From positions 194,778 to 258,777 of the forward strand of contig CABJAB010000006.1 in assembly GCA_902363445.1 (NCBI GenBank): a stretch of DNA of 64,000 nt, in the 5' to 3' direction. The notes beneath the pieces are model-generated. The model saw nothing but the letters and a program-made list of their open reading frames with translations, searched no databases and had not been told where the DNA came from. Position numbers and translations under genes: made by a program. This document shows positions 53,860 to 62,867 of the stretch, one piece after another. This DNA is from Lachnospiraceae bacterium (lineage in GTDB: Bacteria > Bacillota > Clostridia > Lachnospirales > Lachnospiraceae). Numbering within the stretch: position 1 is the first letter of the stretch; every line of letters begins with the position of its first letter.

Positions 53860-56409
53860 TTACCAGATTACGATTCGGTCCTCCGGGGCAACGTACATCC
53901 CATCTCCGGGCTTGATGCCATAGGTATCGAAGAACTCCTGAAAATTAGAGAGCACCCGATTTGCCCGCAGGATATTGGGAGCATGCTGGTCGGACTGGGC
54001 CATCTCGGCCAGAGTCTCATAGCTCCCGGTACGCAGCCACTGGCGTGTGTAGCTGCGGAAGAAAGCGTCGTAGTCCGGATTCTCCATGGCGGACAACACC
54101 TCCAGGCCGCAGGCGATGCCTCCAATATCGGAGATGTTCTCGCTCAAAGTCTCCTTGCCGTCGGCAGGGATGCCGGGAGCGGCCTCATAACCGTCGTAGA
54201 ATTCTTCCGCCTTTTTACAAAGCTCCTGAAAATGAGCGAAGTCGCTGTCCGCCCACCAATTTCGAACCGTTCCGGTGGCGTCGTACTGGGCTCCCCCGTC
54301 GTCGAACATGTGGGTGATCTCGTGGGCGATGGTACTGCCTATAGCTCCCAAGTTGGCCTCAAAGGAGGCATTTTTATCATAAAAAGGAGCCTGAAGGATT
54401 CCCGCCGGGAAAATCAGAGTGTTGGTATTCCGGCTGGCGGCGGCGTTGACCGTAAAAGCCGCCATGGGAAAACGTCGGGGATTTACCGGATCATCCATAC
54501 CCGCGATCATCTTCTTCCACTTATCCGCCTCAGAAGCGGTCACGTTTGCAAAGTAACTGCCGCCTTCAGAAACGCCCTTGATCTCGGCGTTGTTAAAATC
54601 CCACTGGTCGGGATAGCCGATCAAAACGGTCATGTTATCCAGTTTCTTGACGGCCTCATGCTTGGTGGATTCTTCCATCCAGTCCAGACGGCCGATGCGG
54701 GTCTTAAAGGCGTCGATCATCTTCTGTACCATTTTCTCTACTTCAGCCTTTGACTCGGCGGGGAAATACCGGTCCACATAGAGCTGGCCCAGTTCCTCGG
54801 AAAGTAAGGACTGCACAGCCTCATTGGCCATTTCCTCAGGAGTGCCGCTCTGATTGCCGAAATTCTCAGACAGCTCCTGGCTCAGATACTGGCTGAATCC
54901 AGAAATCAGAGTGCTTTTCTGCATGGCCTTGAAAAGCTCCAGATTTTCTTCGGTAAACCATGTGGCATAGGCCGCGAACTGCTTATCGTCAAAAACCTGC
55001 ATCCTGGTGTCGGATTTCAGGCCGATTGCCGCGAACAACTCCGAAGGTTTGGCCTGAGGCATCAGTTCATCCAGAGATGAGGGGGTATAGCGGTTTGTCT
55101 GGCTTTGCATGCTGCCCAGCTCCTCGGCGCTGGAAGCATGCTCGGTCAGGGCTTTCTCCATACGGAGGATACCGTCAGTCAGCCTTTCCGCGTCTTCTTT
55201 GCTCTCGCCTGCCGCAATCAGCTGAGAAATCATTTTCTCCCGGTATTCCTGAACCATCTCATTGCCCGGATCGTCGTAATCTTCAGTAGAAAACATAGGG
55301 CTCAGAGTCAGCAGCTGCATGACCTTCCGGCTGCTGTCCTGAGTGTCGGTGACGGACAGCATAGGGAAGAGTCCGTTTCCGAGATTACCCAGCTCGTTTA
55401 CCGCCAGCGCGATGGCGGCGTTGAGTTCCGAGAAGTTCTGAGCTGCGTCTACAGCCTCCAGATACTTCTGCAGGGGTTCCACACCCGCCGCGTTGCGGGC
55501 TTCCAATGCCAGAACGCTCTGGTAGAGATCGCGGATCTTCTGCTCGGGACTGCCCTGAGGATAGTCTTCCCCGCTGTTCACGATTTCAAGAATCAACTCA
55601 TGGAGCTGCTTGTCAGTGTTCGCGGCTACCGCGCTGGAGCCTCCCACGGCAGAACCATCGCCGGGAAGCTCCAGCGCGTCCAGCTCGCCTTTATTGACAG
55701 TCGCATAGAAGTTGTCTTTCAGATTAGCACTGAAAGCCTGGAAGAAACGCTGGGCAATAATTTCCGCGTCTTTCTGGGTCACACGGGCGTTCATCTTGTC
55801 ATTGCCTGAGTTTTCTTCGGAGGAAGAATTCTGGCTGTCGGAAAGCTTGGCCGGATCGGCTTCCATGCCGTCCGACATTTCAGCATCCGATGAGGACGTC
55901 CCGTCCGGATCCGAAACGGAGTCGTCCTGACCCGTAGTTTCAGGAGCTTCCTCCAGTTCAGGCAGGCCCAGGTCGGAGGCGGCCAGCACGCCGCCGTTGG
56001 AGAGGTTGCGAAGGACGCTCCAGGCCCACTCGGGCGCATCGGTCAGGTCCACGGGCGGCGGGGCTGTGTTTTTACCGTTGCCCGCTGGGGTGGGCAGATC
56101 TCCGAAAGCCCGTCCCGCCAGCACGAACATTTGGAGCCGCGTCGCCTGTTCTTTCTCGTCAAAGCCTTCTAATACCTCGGCGCGGTCGGCTTTGGGATTA
56201 TAATCATCTGCCGCCTTGACAAAATAATCCGCGAGCTGCCCCAGTGTCATAGATTCCCCCTTAGTATCCGACGTGGCCGGTTCCGTACCGGAAGCGCTGC
56301 TCTCTCCGGGAGCAGCGCTCTCCGACGGAGCGGGGCGGGTACATGCAGTCAATGTCAGGGACAGCAGCAGTATGGCCGCTGTAATCGTCTTTATCCATTT
56401 CTTTTTCAT
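53860..56409 (-). CDS. M13-family metallopeptidase, lipoprotein
   Basis: An 849-residue secreted zinc peptidase (neprilysin/PepO family). A lipoprotein signal peptide ends LTLTAC, anchoring Cys23 to the membrane. A region at about 60-135 (ATRLQMFVLAGRAFG, PEWAWSVLRNLSNGGVL) looks like an S-layer-homology-type module, followed by an acidic Ser-rich linker. The peptidase starts near 230 (LKDNFYATVNKGELD). Zinc ligands are HEITH (696-700) and Glu757 in ENISDIGG, with Asp761. The typical C-terminal Trp is the final residue (IVIW). The extra N-terminal module and linker make it longer than PepO. It precedes an RR-HK-hybrid kinase group. Confidence 0.92.
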   Translation of the reverse strand: MKKKWIKTITAAILLLSLTLTACTRPAPSESAAPGESSASGTEPATSDTKGESMTLGQLADYFVKAADDYNPKADRAEVLEGFDEKEQATRLQMFVLAGRAFGDLPTPAGNGKNTAPPPVDLTDAPEWAWSVLRNLSNGGVLAASDLGLPELEEAPETTGQDDSVSDPDGTSSSDAEMSDGMEADPAKLSDSQNSSSEENSGNDKMNARVTQKDAEIIAQRFFQAFSANLKDNFYATVNKGELDALELPGDGSAVGGSSAVAANTDKQLHELILEIVNSGEDYPQGSPEQKIRDLYQSVLALEARNAAGVEPLQKYLEAVDAAQNFSELNAAIALAVNELGNLGNGLFPMLSVTDTQDSSRKVMQLLTLSPMFSTEDYDDPGNEMVQEYREKMISQLIAAGESKEDAERLTDGILRMEKALTEHASSAEELGSMQSQTNRYTPSSLDELMPQAKPSELFAAIGLKSDTRMQVFDDKQFAAYATWFTEENLELFKAMQKSTLISGFSQYLSQELSENFGNQSGTPEEMANEAVQSLLSEELGQLYVDRYFPAESKAEVEKMVQKMIDAFKTRIGRLDWMEESTKHEAVKKLDNMTVLIGYPDQWDFNNAEIKGVSEGGSYFANVTASEADKWKKMIAGMDDPVNPRRFPMAAFTVNAAASRNTNTLIFPAGILQAPFYDKNASFEANLGAIGSTIAHEITHMFDDGGAQYDATGTVRNWWADSDFAHFQELCKKAEEFYDGYEAAPGIPADGKETLSENISDIGGIACGLEVLSAMENPDYDAFFRSYTRQWLRTGSYETLAEMAQSDQHAPNILRANRVLSNFQEFFDTYGIKPGDGMYVAPEDRIVIW

Positions 56410-56500
56410 AATAGTTTTTCCTTTCTGTTTTATTTTTATGATTTTTTTCTTCTTACATCCACAACTCTCATCGGAGCCGCCGTGAACTGTGGTTATACAA

Positions 56501-56517
56501 TAACATAAGCTATGTTA
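56501..56517. promoter_or_regulatory. Palindrome upstream of the M13 peptidase gene
   Basis: TAACATA-AGC-TATGTTA is a perfect 7-3-7 inverted repeat about 92 bp before the peptidase start. It could be an operator; the cognate factor is unknown. Confidence 0.4.
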
Positions 56518-56646
56518 GATTTTCGTTAGGACAAAAAGCATGTAAGATTTCAGCGGCGGCCCGTATTTTGCAAAATGACAAGCCTGCAGAATACCTTCCC
56601 GGCGCTGCACATGTGAAATGCTAAATATCGTATATAGGGATATGTA

Positions 56647-56675
56647 TTGCATGCTTATCCAAAGCGTGATACAAT
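56647..56675 (+). promoter_or_regulatory. Promoter of the double-GntR/kinase/lipoprotein operon
   Basis: TTGCAT, a 17-bp spacer and TACAAT lie 55 bp before the regulator start. The 320-bp gap 56410-56729 holds only this promoter, the palindrome and AT-rich DNA. Confidence 0.6.
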
Positions 56676-56729
56676 TAATCAATACCCATTGTGAGCAGGG
56701 CTGGAGTGATTTTATACTGGAGTACGCAT

Positions 56730-58163
56730 ATGGAAAAGAATAATGAACTAAATGAATTGATTTATGAGTACTATAAATCGCGTATTCTCTTTGGTATATA
56801 CAAGTACGGTGAACGATTGAAGTCAATACCGCAAATTTGCACTTCCTTTAAGTTGGCCCGGAATACCGTACAGATCGCATTAAACAGGCTGGAAAAGGAT
56901 GGGTATATAAAAACAGAAAAACGAAAGGTTGCCAGGGTTGTTTATCAAGGGACGGAAGAACTGTTCAGGGAAAATGTTGTAAAGTATTTTGCTCTGCGCA
57001 GGGAAGGAATCCTGGATGTTCAATTTAATGGCAGCCTAATCTTTTCATCAATATGGGAAAAGGGTCTGCAGAATTTAAGATTGGAATTACAGAATAAGAC
57101 CGGTGGGGCGAATACGGCGTGGAAAACTATATCGGAGCCAATCCGGCTGTATGTAGACGTTTTGGATACATTTCATAATGAATTATTACTTGGCCTTTTT
57201 TGGCAAAACATGCGTTATATCAGCTATTTCTATCCTCCCAAAAATGACAGAAAAGCCAATTATGCAGTTGAAGATTTATTATCCGTAGAGACAGCAAACC
57301 GCCTAAAGCAAGAAACAGATGCCTACTACTTGAACATCTATTTGGATATTACGGGTTTCATTGAAACTAATTATGAAAAGTATCACCTGGATCATGAGGT
57401 CCAGATTCCGTTCACATGGACAATTTATCGGCAGCGGCCGCAGATGCGTTATACCCTGGCTTCCACCATTATCCGTGAGGTCCTATGGGACGTTTATCCG
57501 GTTGGAAGCTATCTGCCCTCACTGCCTAAAATGGCGGAGCGGTACCAAGTCTCCTTAATTACAGTGCGGCGAACTCTGGAGGTACTGAATTCACTTGGGA
57601 TAACTAAGACCTATATGGGAGTAGGGACTAAGGTTTCTCTGGAAGCAGTTGACATTGACATCATGAACAGACCTGAAATCCGGGAAAACCTGCGCCTTCA
57701 TGGAGAGGCAATGCAGATACTGGCCTTAACGGTCCGCAGCGTGACTCACTATACATTGGAATCAGCTAAAAGAGAGAGGAAGAAAGAACTGCTGCAGACA
57801 ATAAGAAGGCTTCGTGATAAAAGCAACAGCATACTTTGCATTGATGTCCTTTTGAATTTTATTTCCAGTGAATGCCCCTCAGCGTCTATACGGGAAATTT
57901 ATGGAAAATTGAGGGAACTTATTGCATGGGGGTATATTTTCTCGACTGTAATAATGGAAGCCGGGCAGATGGTATCGAATTTGAATGATTTCATCTGCCA
58001 ATTAGAAAACGCTTTACAAACCGATGATTCCGAGGTATCTGCCGGCCTTTGGCAGTCATTTGTTGAGAAGAGACTGAATTTATTCTACAAAAAATTTCCT
58101 ATGTGGAACGCTCCACAGGACACCATCGCTGGAGACAAAACAGGAAATTATCCTAATGAATAA
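56730..58163 (+). CDS. Regulator with two GntR-type winged-helix domains
   Basis: A 477-residue protein. A GntR wHTH occupies residues about 8-74 (YGERLKSIPQICTSFKLARNTVQIALNRLEKDGYI in pieces). A second, separate GntR wHTH lies at about 240-304 (YPVGSYLPSLPKMAERY, VSLITVRRTLEVLNSLG). The segment between (80-235) and the C-terminal helical part (310-477) match no family I know. Two DNA-binding domains on one chain could bridge two sites or bind cooperatively. The ATG at 56730 follows GGAGTACGCAT. It is the first gene of a three-gene operon with a hybrid kinase and a solute-binding lipoprotein. Confidence 0.8.
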   Translation: MEKNNELNELIYEYYKSRILFGIYKYGERLKSIPQICTSFKLARNTVQIALNRLEKDGYIKTEKRKVARVVYQGTEELFRENVVKYFALRREGILDVQFNGSLIFSSIWEKGLQNLRLELQNKTGGANTAWKTISEPIRLYVDVLDTFHNELLLGLFWQNMRYISYFYPPKNDRKANYAVEDLLSVETANRLKQETDAYYLNIYLDITGFIETNYEKYHLDHEVQIPFTWTIYRQRPQMRYTLASTIIREVLWDVYPVGSYLPSLPKMAERYQVSLITVRRTLEVLNSLGITKTYMGVGTKVSLEAVDIDIMNRPEIRENLRLHGEAMQILALTVRSVTHYTLESAKRERKKELLQTIRRLRDKSNSILCIDVLLNFISSECPSASIREIYGKLRELIAWGYIFSTVIMEAGQMVSNLNDFICQLENALQTDDSEVSAGLWQSFVEKRLNLFYKKFPMWNAPQDTIAGDKTGNYPNE

Positions 58164-58207
58164 AGAAAACTGGATCAGCGGAACATTCCAAAGGAATGGA
58201 GGGAGTA

Positions 58208-60313
58208 ATGAAAAGAAGAAACAAGCACTGGGCGATCACTTTTGTGATAGCGACATTAGTCGTTTTATCGCTTGCGGTCTGTGTCTATATGAAACAGCTC
58301 ACTCAAACCACTGACGCTTCGGTTGTAGCTTCAATGCAGGAACTATCCAGACATGATATGCAAAATATTCAAAGTGAGCTGGAGAGTTCGTGGGACTCCT
58401 TATCCGCAGTTTACACCAGAACACAGATGAATCAATGTGATAATATACAAGAAGTCTGCAGCCGCTTAAATCTAGAGCGAATTTCAAATATATTTAATAC
58501 CATTTATTTAGTAGATTCCAATGGAAATACATACTCCAGCGCCAACGTGGTCAAAGACGAACGGACAGAGGAATATGTGCTGCCGCTGCTCTCAGGCCAA
58601 GAAAAATTTGTCATTCGTTATGACAACTTAGATGTACTGGAGACAATTTCAGAAAGCCTTGTTTATGGTGTTCAGTGCGATCCGTTTGAAGTGGGGGACA
58701 CCCGGTTTATAGGAATTATCGGCTTTTCAAAAATCAGCTTGATGGCGGAGCGGCTGAAAATTGACAGCTTTGACGGGCGTGGCTACACCGGAATCATCGA
58801 CATAGACGGAAATTTTGTCGTCAACCGGGACCGCAGCGCGGGAATCGGGGAAATGGACAATTACTTTGATCGATTACGGGAGCGTGCGGACCTGTCCGAA
58901 AAGGAAATTTCGGATATTATCGCCCGGATAGGCCGGAAAGAAAAGTTCCTGCTTCACTTCGATTACATAGATCAGGGAGCGCAGGTGGTCTCTTTCATCC
59001 CAATGTCCGGCACAACATGGAGTATCGTACTGACTGTTCCTCAAGAAGTATTCAGCGAGCAGACCCAACAGTTTGTGTTCATGACAGTTATAATGCTCGC
59101 GGTTGTTGTGATTGTTTTGTGCCTGATGATGTTCCTGATCATACGAATCTCCCTGACCTCGGCTACAGCAAAAGCGGAAGCGAAATCCCGCGGGGAGTTC
59201 CTTTCAAATATGAGCCATGAAATCCGCACACCACTTAACGGAATTATTGGTCTGAACCATTTGATGCAGCAAAACACGCAAAATCCTGAAAAGTTGACGG
59301 AATACCTCAAGAAGTCTGATTCGACCGCAAAATACCTGCTCTCCCTTGTCAACGATATTCTGGATATGTCCAAGCTGCAATCTGACAAAATACTGCTGGT
59401 GCTAAAACCATTTTCCGTCAATAATCTAATCTCCACGACCGAGTCACTGATGCGCAGCCGCATGGAGGATAAGGGAATCAATTTTCTGGTCGAAACCAAT
59501 ATTATCTGTTCCGGTCTTATCGGCGACGAAATTCGGATTGAACAGATTCTCGTCAATATCCTGGGAAATGCGGTCAAATTTACGCCGGAAGGCGGCCGCG
59601 TTACCATGCGGGTATTCCAGTCGGCTGAAGGCGGCAGAATATCGACGACCTACCAGATAGAGGATACCGGCTGCGGTATCAGTGAAGAGTTTCAGCGGAA
59701 GATATTTGATCCGTTCAGTCAGGAGCACGGCGGCATTTCTCAAGGCAGACAGGGAACCGGCCTTGGGATGTCCATCAGCTCCCTGCTGGCGAAGCAGATG
59801 GGCGGCACGCTAACCGTGACGAGCCGGCTGGGTGAGGGAAGCTGCTTTACCTTTACTGTGCTATCAGAAATCGCTCCGGAAAATTCGGGCAATGCGGTTG
59901 TCGCAGACAACGTTCGTCAAGACCACAGCGGTGGGAAAAAACTGCATATCCTGGTGGCCGAGGATAATGATCTAAACGCGGAAATCTTTATGGAAATTCT
60001 GAATACGGCAGGTTTTACCACCGTCCGCGCTGCGGACGGCGGCGAGGTCGTCGACCTGTTTGAAAAATCGGCTCCGCATGAGTATGATATTATCTTAATG
60101 GATGTACAAATGCCTGTGCGAGACGGCTACGAGGCGACGAAGATCATCCGCCGCCTGAACCGGCCAGACGCTAAAACAGTTATTATCTATGCTTGCACAG
60201 CCAATACCTTTAGGGAGGATCAGGAACGGGCGCTGGAAATCGGAATGAATGGATTTATTGCAAAACCCATCGACGTAAACAAGCTGATGCAGAAACTTGG
60301 AGTGGAAAAGTAA
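58208..60313 (+). CDS. Membrane hybrid sensor histidine kinase with Cache-like sensor
   Basis: A 701-residue protein. Two membrane helices (about 9-30 and 292-314) flank a large extracytoplasmic sensor with dCache-like features (NIFNTIYLVDSNGNTYSS, GRGYTGIIDIDGNFVVN). HisKA with His337 (MSHEIRTPLNG), HATPase (NILGNAVKFTP, DTGCGIS, GTGLGMSI) and a C-terminal receiver with Asp in IILMDVQMPVRDG follow. No DNA-binding output is present. The start at 58208 follows GGAGGGAGTA. It sits 44 bp after the GntR-like gene and 12 bp before the lipoprotein gene, so ligand sensing through that lipoprotein is likely. Confidence 0.92.
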   Translation: MKRRNKHWAITFVIATLVVLSLAVCVYMKQLTQTTDASVVASMQELSRHDMQNIQSELESSWDSLSAVYTRTQMNQCDNIQEVCSRLNLERISNIFNTIYLVDSNGNTYSSANVVKDERTEEYVLPLLSGQEKFVIRYDNLDVLETISESLVYGVQCDPFEVGDTRFIGIIGFSKISLMAERLKIDSFDGRGYTGIIDIDGNFVVNRDRSAGIGEMDNYFDRLRERADLSEKEISDIIARIGRKEKFLLHFDYIDQGAQVVSFIPMSGTTWSIVLTVPQEVFSEQTQQFVFMTVIMLAVVVIVLCLMMFLIIRISLTSATAKAEAKSRGEFLSNMSHEIRTPLNGIIGLNHLMQQNTQNPEKLTEYLKKSDSTAKYLLSLVNDILDMSKLQSDKILLVLKPFSVNNLISTTESLMRSRMEDKGINFLVETNIICSGLIGDEIRIEQILVNILGNAVKFTPEGGRVTMRVFQSAEGGRISTTYQIEDTGCGISEEFQRKIFDPFSQEHGGISQGRQGTGLGMSISSLLAKQMGGTLTVTSRLGEGSCFTFTVLSEIAPENSGNAVVADNVRQDHSGGKKLHILVAEDNDLNAEIFMEILNTAGFTTVRAADGGEVVDLFEKSAPHEYDIILMDVQMPVRDGYEATKIIRRLNRPDAKTVIIYACTANTFREDQERALEIGMNGFIAKPIDVNKLMQKLGVEK

Positions 60314-60325
60314 AGGAGAAAAGAA

Positions 60326-61654
60326 ATGAAACATTTGAGACGGGCTCTAGCGTTAGGAATCACCCTTGTCATGCTGCTGGGTACATTGGCCGGGTGTTCA
60401 TCCTCAAAGGCAGAGAAAGAACAGCTCACACTGAGGATAAAACTCCCTCCGTTGACGGTAGCCAACGCCGATACAAGCATTACCGATTCCTATGACGTAC
60501 TGACCCAGGCGGGTGAAGAGTTTGCCGCCCAGTACCCAGACTACGACGTCACGGTGGAGGTCGTAAAATTCAATTATACGGAGGAAGACGACTATATCAC
60601 AGGCTGCTTTGATACGGACAACGCCGTGGATGTGCTGTTTGAAGGTTACTTCAATATGGCGGGGTATATTCATACAGGCCGTGTAGTGCCGCTGGACGAC
60701 ATCGTTACGGATGAAATGCGCTCTGATGTCGACGATACGCTCTGGAAGATGAGCCGGATGGACGGCAAGACCTATATGCTGCCCTATTACAGCCTTCAAA
60801 ACACATTGATTTACAATAAGGATTTATTCCGCCAGTGCGGATTGACAGAGTATATTGGAGAGGATGGTATGATCCAGAGCTGGACGCCGGAGGAATGGGA
60901 ACACATTCTGTCCGCCTTGGCGGAGAGCCTGCCTGAGATGACCTACCCCATGATGATGTACGCTAAGAACGACCAGGGCGACACGCATATCATGACTCTG
61001 CTGCGCAGCAAGGGCAGCCCATTTTTTGATGAGAACGGCCGCTTTAACCTCAATACGGAGGAAGGCATCTCCGCCCTGCAGTGGCTTGCGGATTCCTATC
61101 GGGCGGGGTATTTCCCAACCGGCTGTGAAAATATGGAGATTATTGACTGCGGCGCACTGTTTGAAAATAACCAGCTCGCTATTTACATGGCGAACAGTGC
61201 TACAACGATCAATATGGATATGGCCTCGACAGGAATCGCCAATTTCCCCAGTCCGGACGGGAAGGGATATAATACGTCGTTTGTTACCGGTTTTGAGATC
61301 TTTGATAATGGAGATCCGAAAAAAGTACAGGTTGCTAAAGATTTTTTGCGGTACTTTTTATCCAAAGAGGACTATATGAATTACGCCCAGGTCGGAATCC
61401 CTGCCAGCAACGCCACGGCGGAACGTGTGAGTGAGCACATATTTATGCAGGAGGCCTATACCGCTAACGCAGCTTATACCGTGGATTTCACCGCCAACAA
61501 TCCCAACTGGCGCGGTGTGCGCGATGTGTTTTATACACACATCCACGAGCTGCTTGCCGGAACCAAAACGCCGCAGGAGGCAGCCGAAGCGCTGGATACA
61601 GATTGTAATGCGGCAATTGAAACAGGCTGGGCAAACAGCAAGCTACACGAGTAA
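60326..61654 (+). CDS. Family 1 extracellular solute-binding lipoprotein
   Basis: A 442-residue lipoprotein. The signal peptide ends LLGTLAGCSSS, anchoring Cys24. The mature part has the family 1 sugar-binding fold: AVDVLFEGYFNMAGYI, GKTYMLPYYSLQNTLIYNKDLF and ALQWLADSYRAGYFP. Such proteins deliver sugars to ABC permeases, but no permease or ATPase gene is next to it. Being in an operon with a membrane kinase and a regulator, it probably presents ligand to the kinase. GGAGAAAAGAA precedes the ATG. Confidence 0.9.
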   Translation: MKHLRRALALGITLVMLLGTLAGCSSSKAEKEQLTLRIKLPPLTVANADTSITDSYDVLTQAGEEFAAQYPDYDVTVEVVKFNYTEEDDYITGCFDTDNAVDVLFEGYFNMAGYIHTGRVVPLDDIVTDEMRSDVDDTLWKMSRMDGKTYMLPYYSLQNTLIYNKDLFRQCGLTEYIGEDGMIQSWTPEEWEHILSALAESLPEMTYPMMMYAKNDQGDTHIMTLLRSKGSPFFDENGRFNLNTEEGISALQWLADSYRAGYFPTGCENMEIIDCGALFENNQLAIYMANSATTINMDMASTGIANFPSPDGKGYNTSFVTGFEIFDNGDPKKVQVAKDFLRYFLSKEDYMNYAQVGIPASNATAERVSEHIFMQEAYTANAAYTVDFTANNPNWRGVRDVFYTHIHELLAGTKTPQEAAEALDTDCNAAIETGWANSKLHE

Positions 61655-61839
61655 ACAGAAGGCCCCAAATATAAACAAACTAATCGTAAATCGAAATAAT
61701 ATAATTATGGCAGCATTCTTAAACGTATTTGTTTAATTTTTATACCCTTTATGCCTACTTTTTACTTCATTTACACATATTATTTTGACTAACTGATTTT
61801 CTGTTGCCAAAGTGTTGCCACGTTTTGATGAGTAGCATC

Positions 61840-62145
61840 CTAAGAAAATAGCTTTGTATATTCCGTCCGTGTATCAACAATATGATAAACATAAACTATT
61901 TCATCAATTCTTTTATATATTACCACATGTTTTTCACAAATGACCATTCTGTAACCTTGCTGGTTTAGCCATTCATCGGGTGTCATAGATCCAAAATCAG
62001 GGAATTCTTCCAATCGTTCTATGGCATCTAATATGTGATTACTAACTTTCAATGACGTTTCTACCCCAAACTGAACTAAATACCAATCCTCAATACATTT
62101 TAAATCTTCCCATGCTGTGGGGAGAATCATTATCTTACATATCAT
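61840..62145 (-). CDS. RelE/ParE-family toxin
   Basis: A 101-residue toxin of the RelE/ParE fold. The N-terminus ILPTAWEDLKCIEDWYL, the middle IERLEEFPDFGSM and the C-terminal YRMVICEKHVVIYKRIDEIVYVYHIVDTRTEY fit the family, here with a HIVDTR-type end. Members either cut mRNA on ribosomes or inhibit gyrase; sequence alone does not decide. Its start lies inside the end of the antitoxin gene (11-bp overlap), the usual arrangement. The 185-bp gap to the lipoprotein gene is AT-rich and holds two direct copies of GTTGCCA. Confidence 0.88.
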   Translation of the reverse strand: MICKIMILPTAWEDLKCIEDWYLVQFGVETSLKVSNHILDAIERLEEFPDFGSMTPDEWLNQQGYRMVICEKHVVIYKRIDEIVYVYHIVDTRTEYTKLFS

Positions 62146-62401
62146 TGATTCTCTCCTTCAAACGCTTCCTTGCTTCTGAAACGCTAATTGCCTCCGCCCC
62201 ATCCAATCGTTCCTGTTCAGCTTGTAATACTTTTGCACGAAGCTGTAATATTTGATCTCGTTTTTCAAAAGCATCAATGCTCATAAGAACTAAATCACCT
62301 TCCCCATTTTTTGTAATGTAAATAGGTTCATTTGTTTCCTTTGCCATATTAGATATTGCTGCATAGTCGTTACGCAAAGCTGCAGATGCCTTTATAATCA
62401 T
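62135..62401 (-). CDS. Phd/YefM-family antitoxin
   Basis: An 88-residue antitoxin. The N-terminal Phd/YefM DNA-binding fold is SAALRNDYAAISNMAKETNEPIYITKNGEGD in pieces, with DLVLMSIDAFEKR; the charged C-terminal half should wrap and neutralise the toxin. A GGAGGTGACGGA stretch precedes the ATG. A palindrome over the promoter suggests self-repression. Confidence 0.88.
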   Translation of the reverse strand: MIIKASAALRNDYAAISNMAKETNEPIYITKNGEGDLVLMSIDAFEKRDQILQLRAKVLQAEQERLDGAEAISVSEARKRLKERINDM

Positions 62402-62426
62402 TCCGTCACCTCCATATCTTTATTAT

Positions 62427-62461
62427 GATATAATTATATCTTTATTTTCATACGTTGTAAA
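62427..62461 (-). promoter_or_regulatory. Promoter and palindromic operator of the toxin-antitoxin pair
   Basis: On the minus strand TTTACA, a 17-bp spacer and TATAAT form a promoter. The perfect 14-bp palindrome GATATAATTATATC (62427-62440) overlaps the -10, as expected for an autoregulated toxin-antitoxin operon. Confidence 0.65.
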
Positions 62462-62867
62462 GCAATATTTTATATAACTTATTTTGGCAATAAAAACTTT
62501 ATCTAATACGGATACTTTGTTTCAAACTCCATTCCTCTCACCAACGGTGCGAGATTCATACTTATGTGTTCCCTATAAATAATATGATTTACTTAAATTA
62601 TCGTAAGTGTACTTTACTATAATAATATTGTCTTCTCAATGCTTTTTCCTTCAATTCCTTTCAACTGCTCTTCTTCCTTGGCAACAAAAATTTGGATATA
62701 AATTATATATGTCTTTTTGACTATCTTTTTATATCTTCTTAAATGTCCGCAAAGCCTTATTTTATCGGCTCTACGGGCATTTTTGCTTTTGTGGTAAACC
62801 TCACATATCTAGGTCTATCTTCTTATATTTTCGCTATCAAACGTGGTTAAAATCGTGGTAAATACTT
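62462..62867. other. AT-rich element end with candidate integrase arm sites
   Basis: No gene is seen. Three direct repeats of a GTGGTAAA-type motif lie next to the integrase stop: GTGGTAAACC (62791-62800), GTGGTTAAAA (62843-62852) and GTGGTAAATA (62855-62864). They resemble the direct arm-type sites bound by Tn916 integrase, so the terminus of the element should lie close by. Confidence 0.5.
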
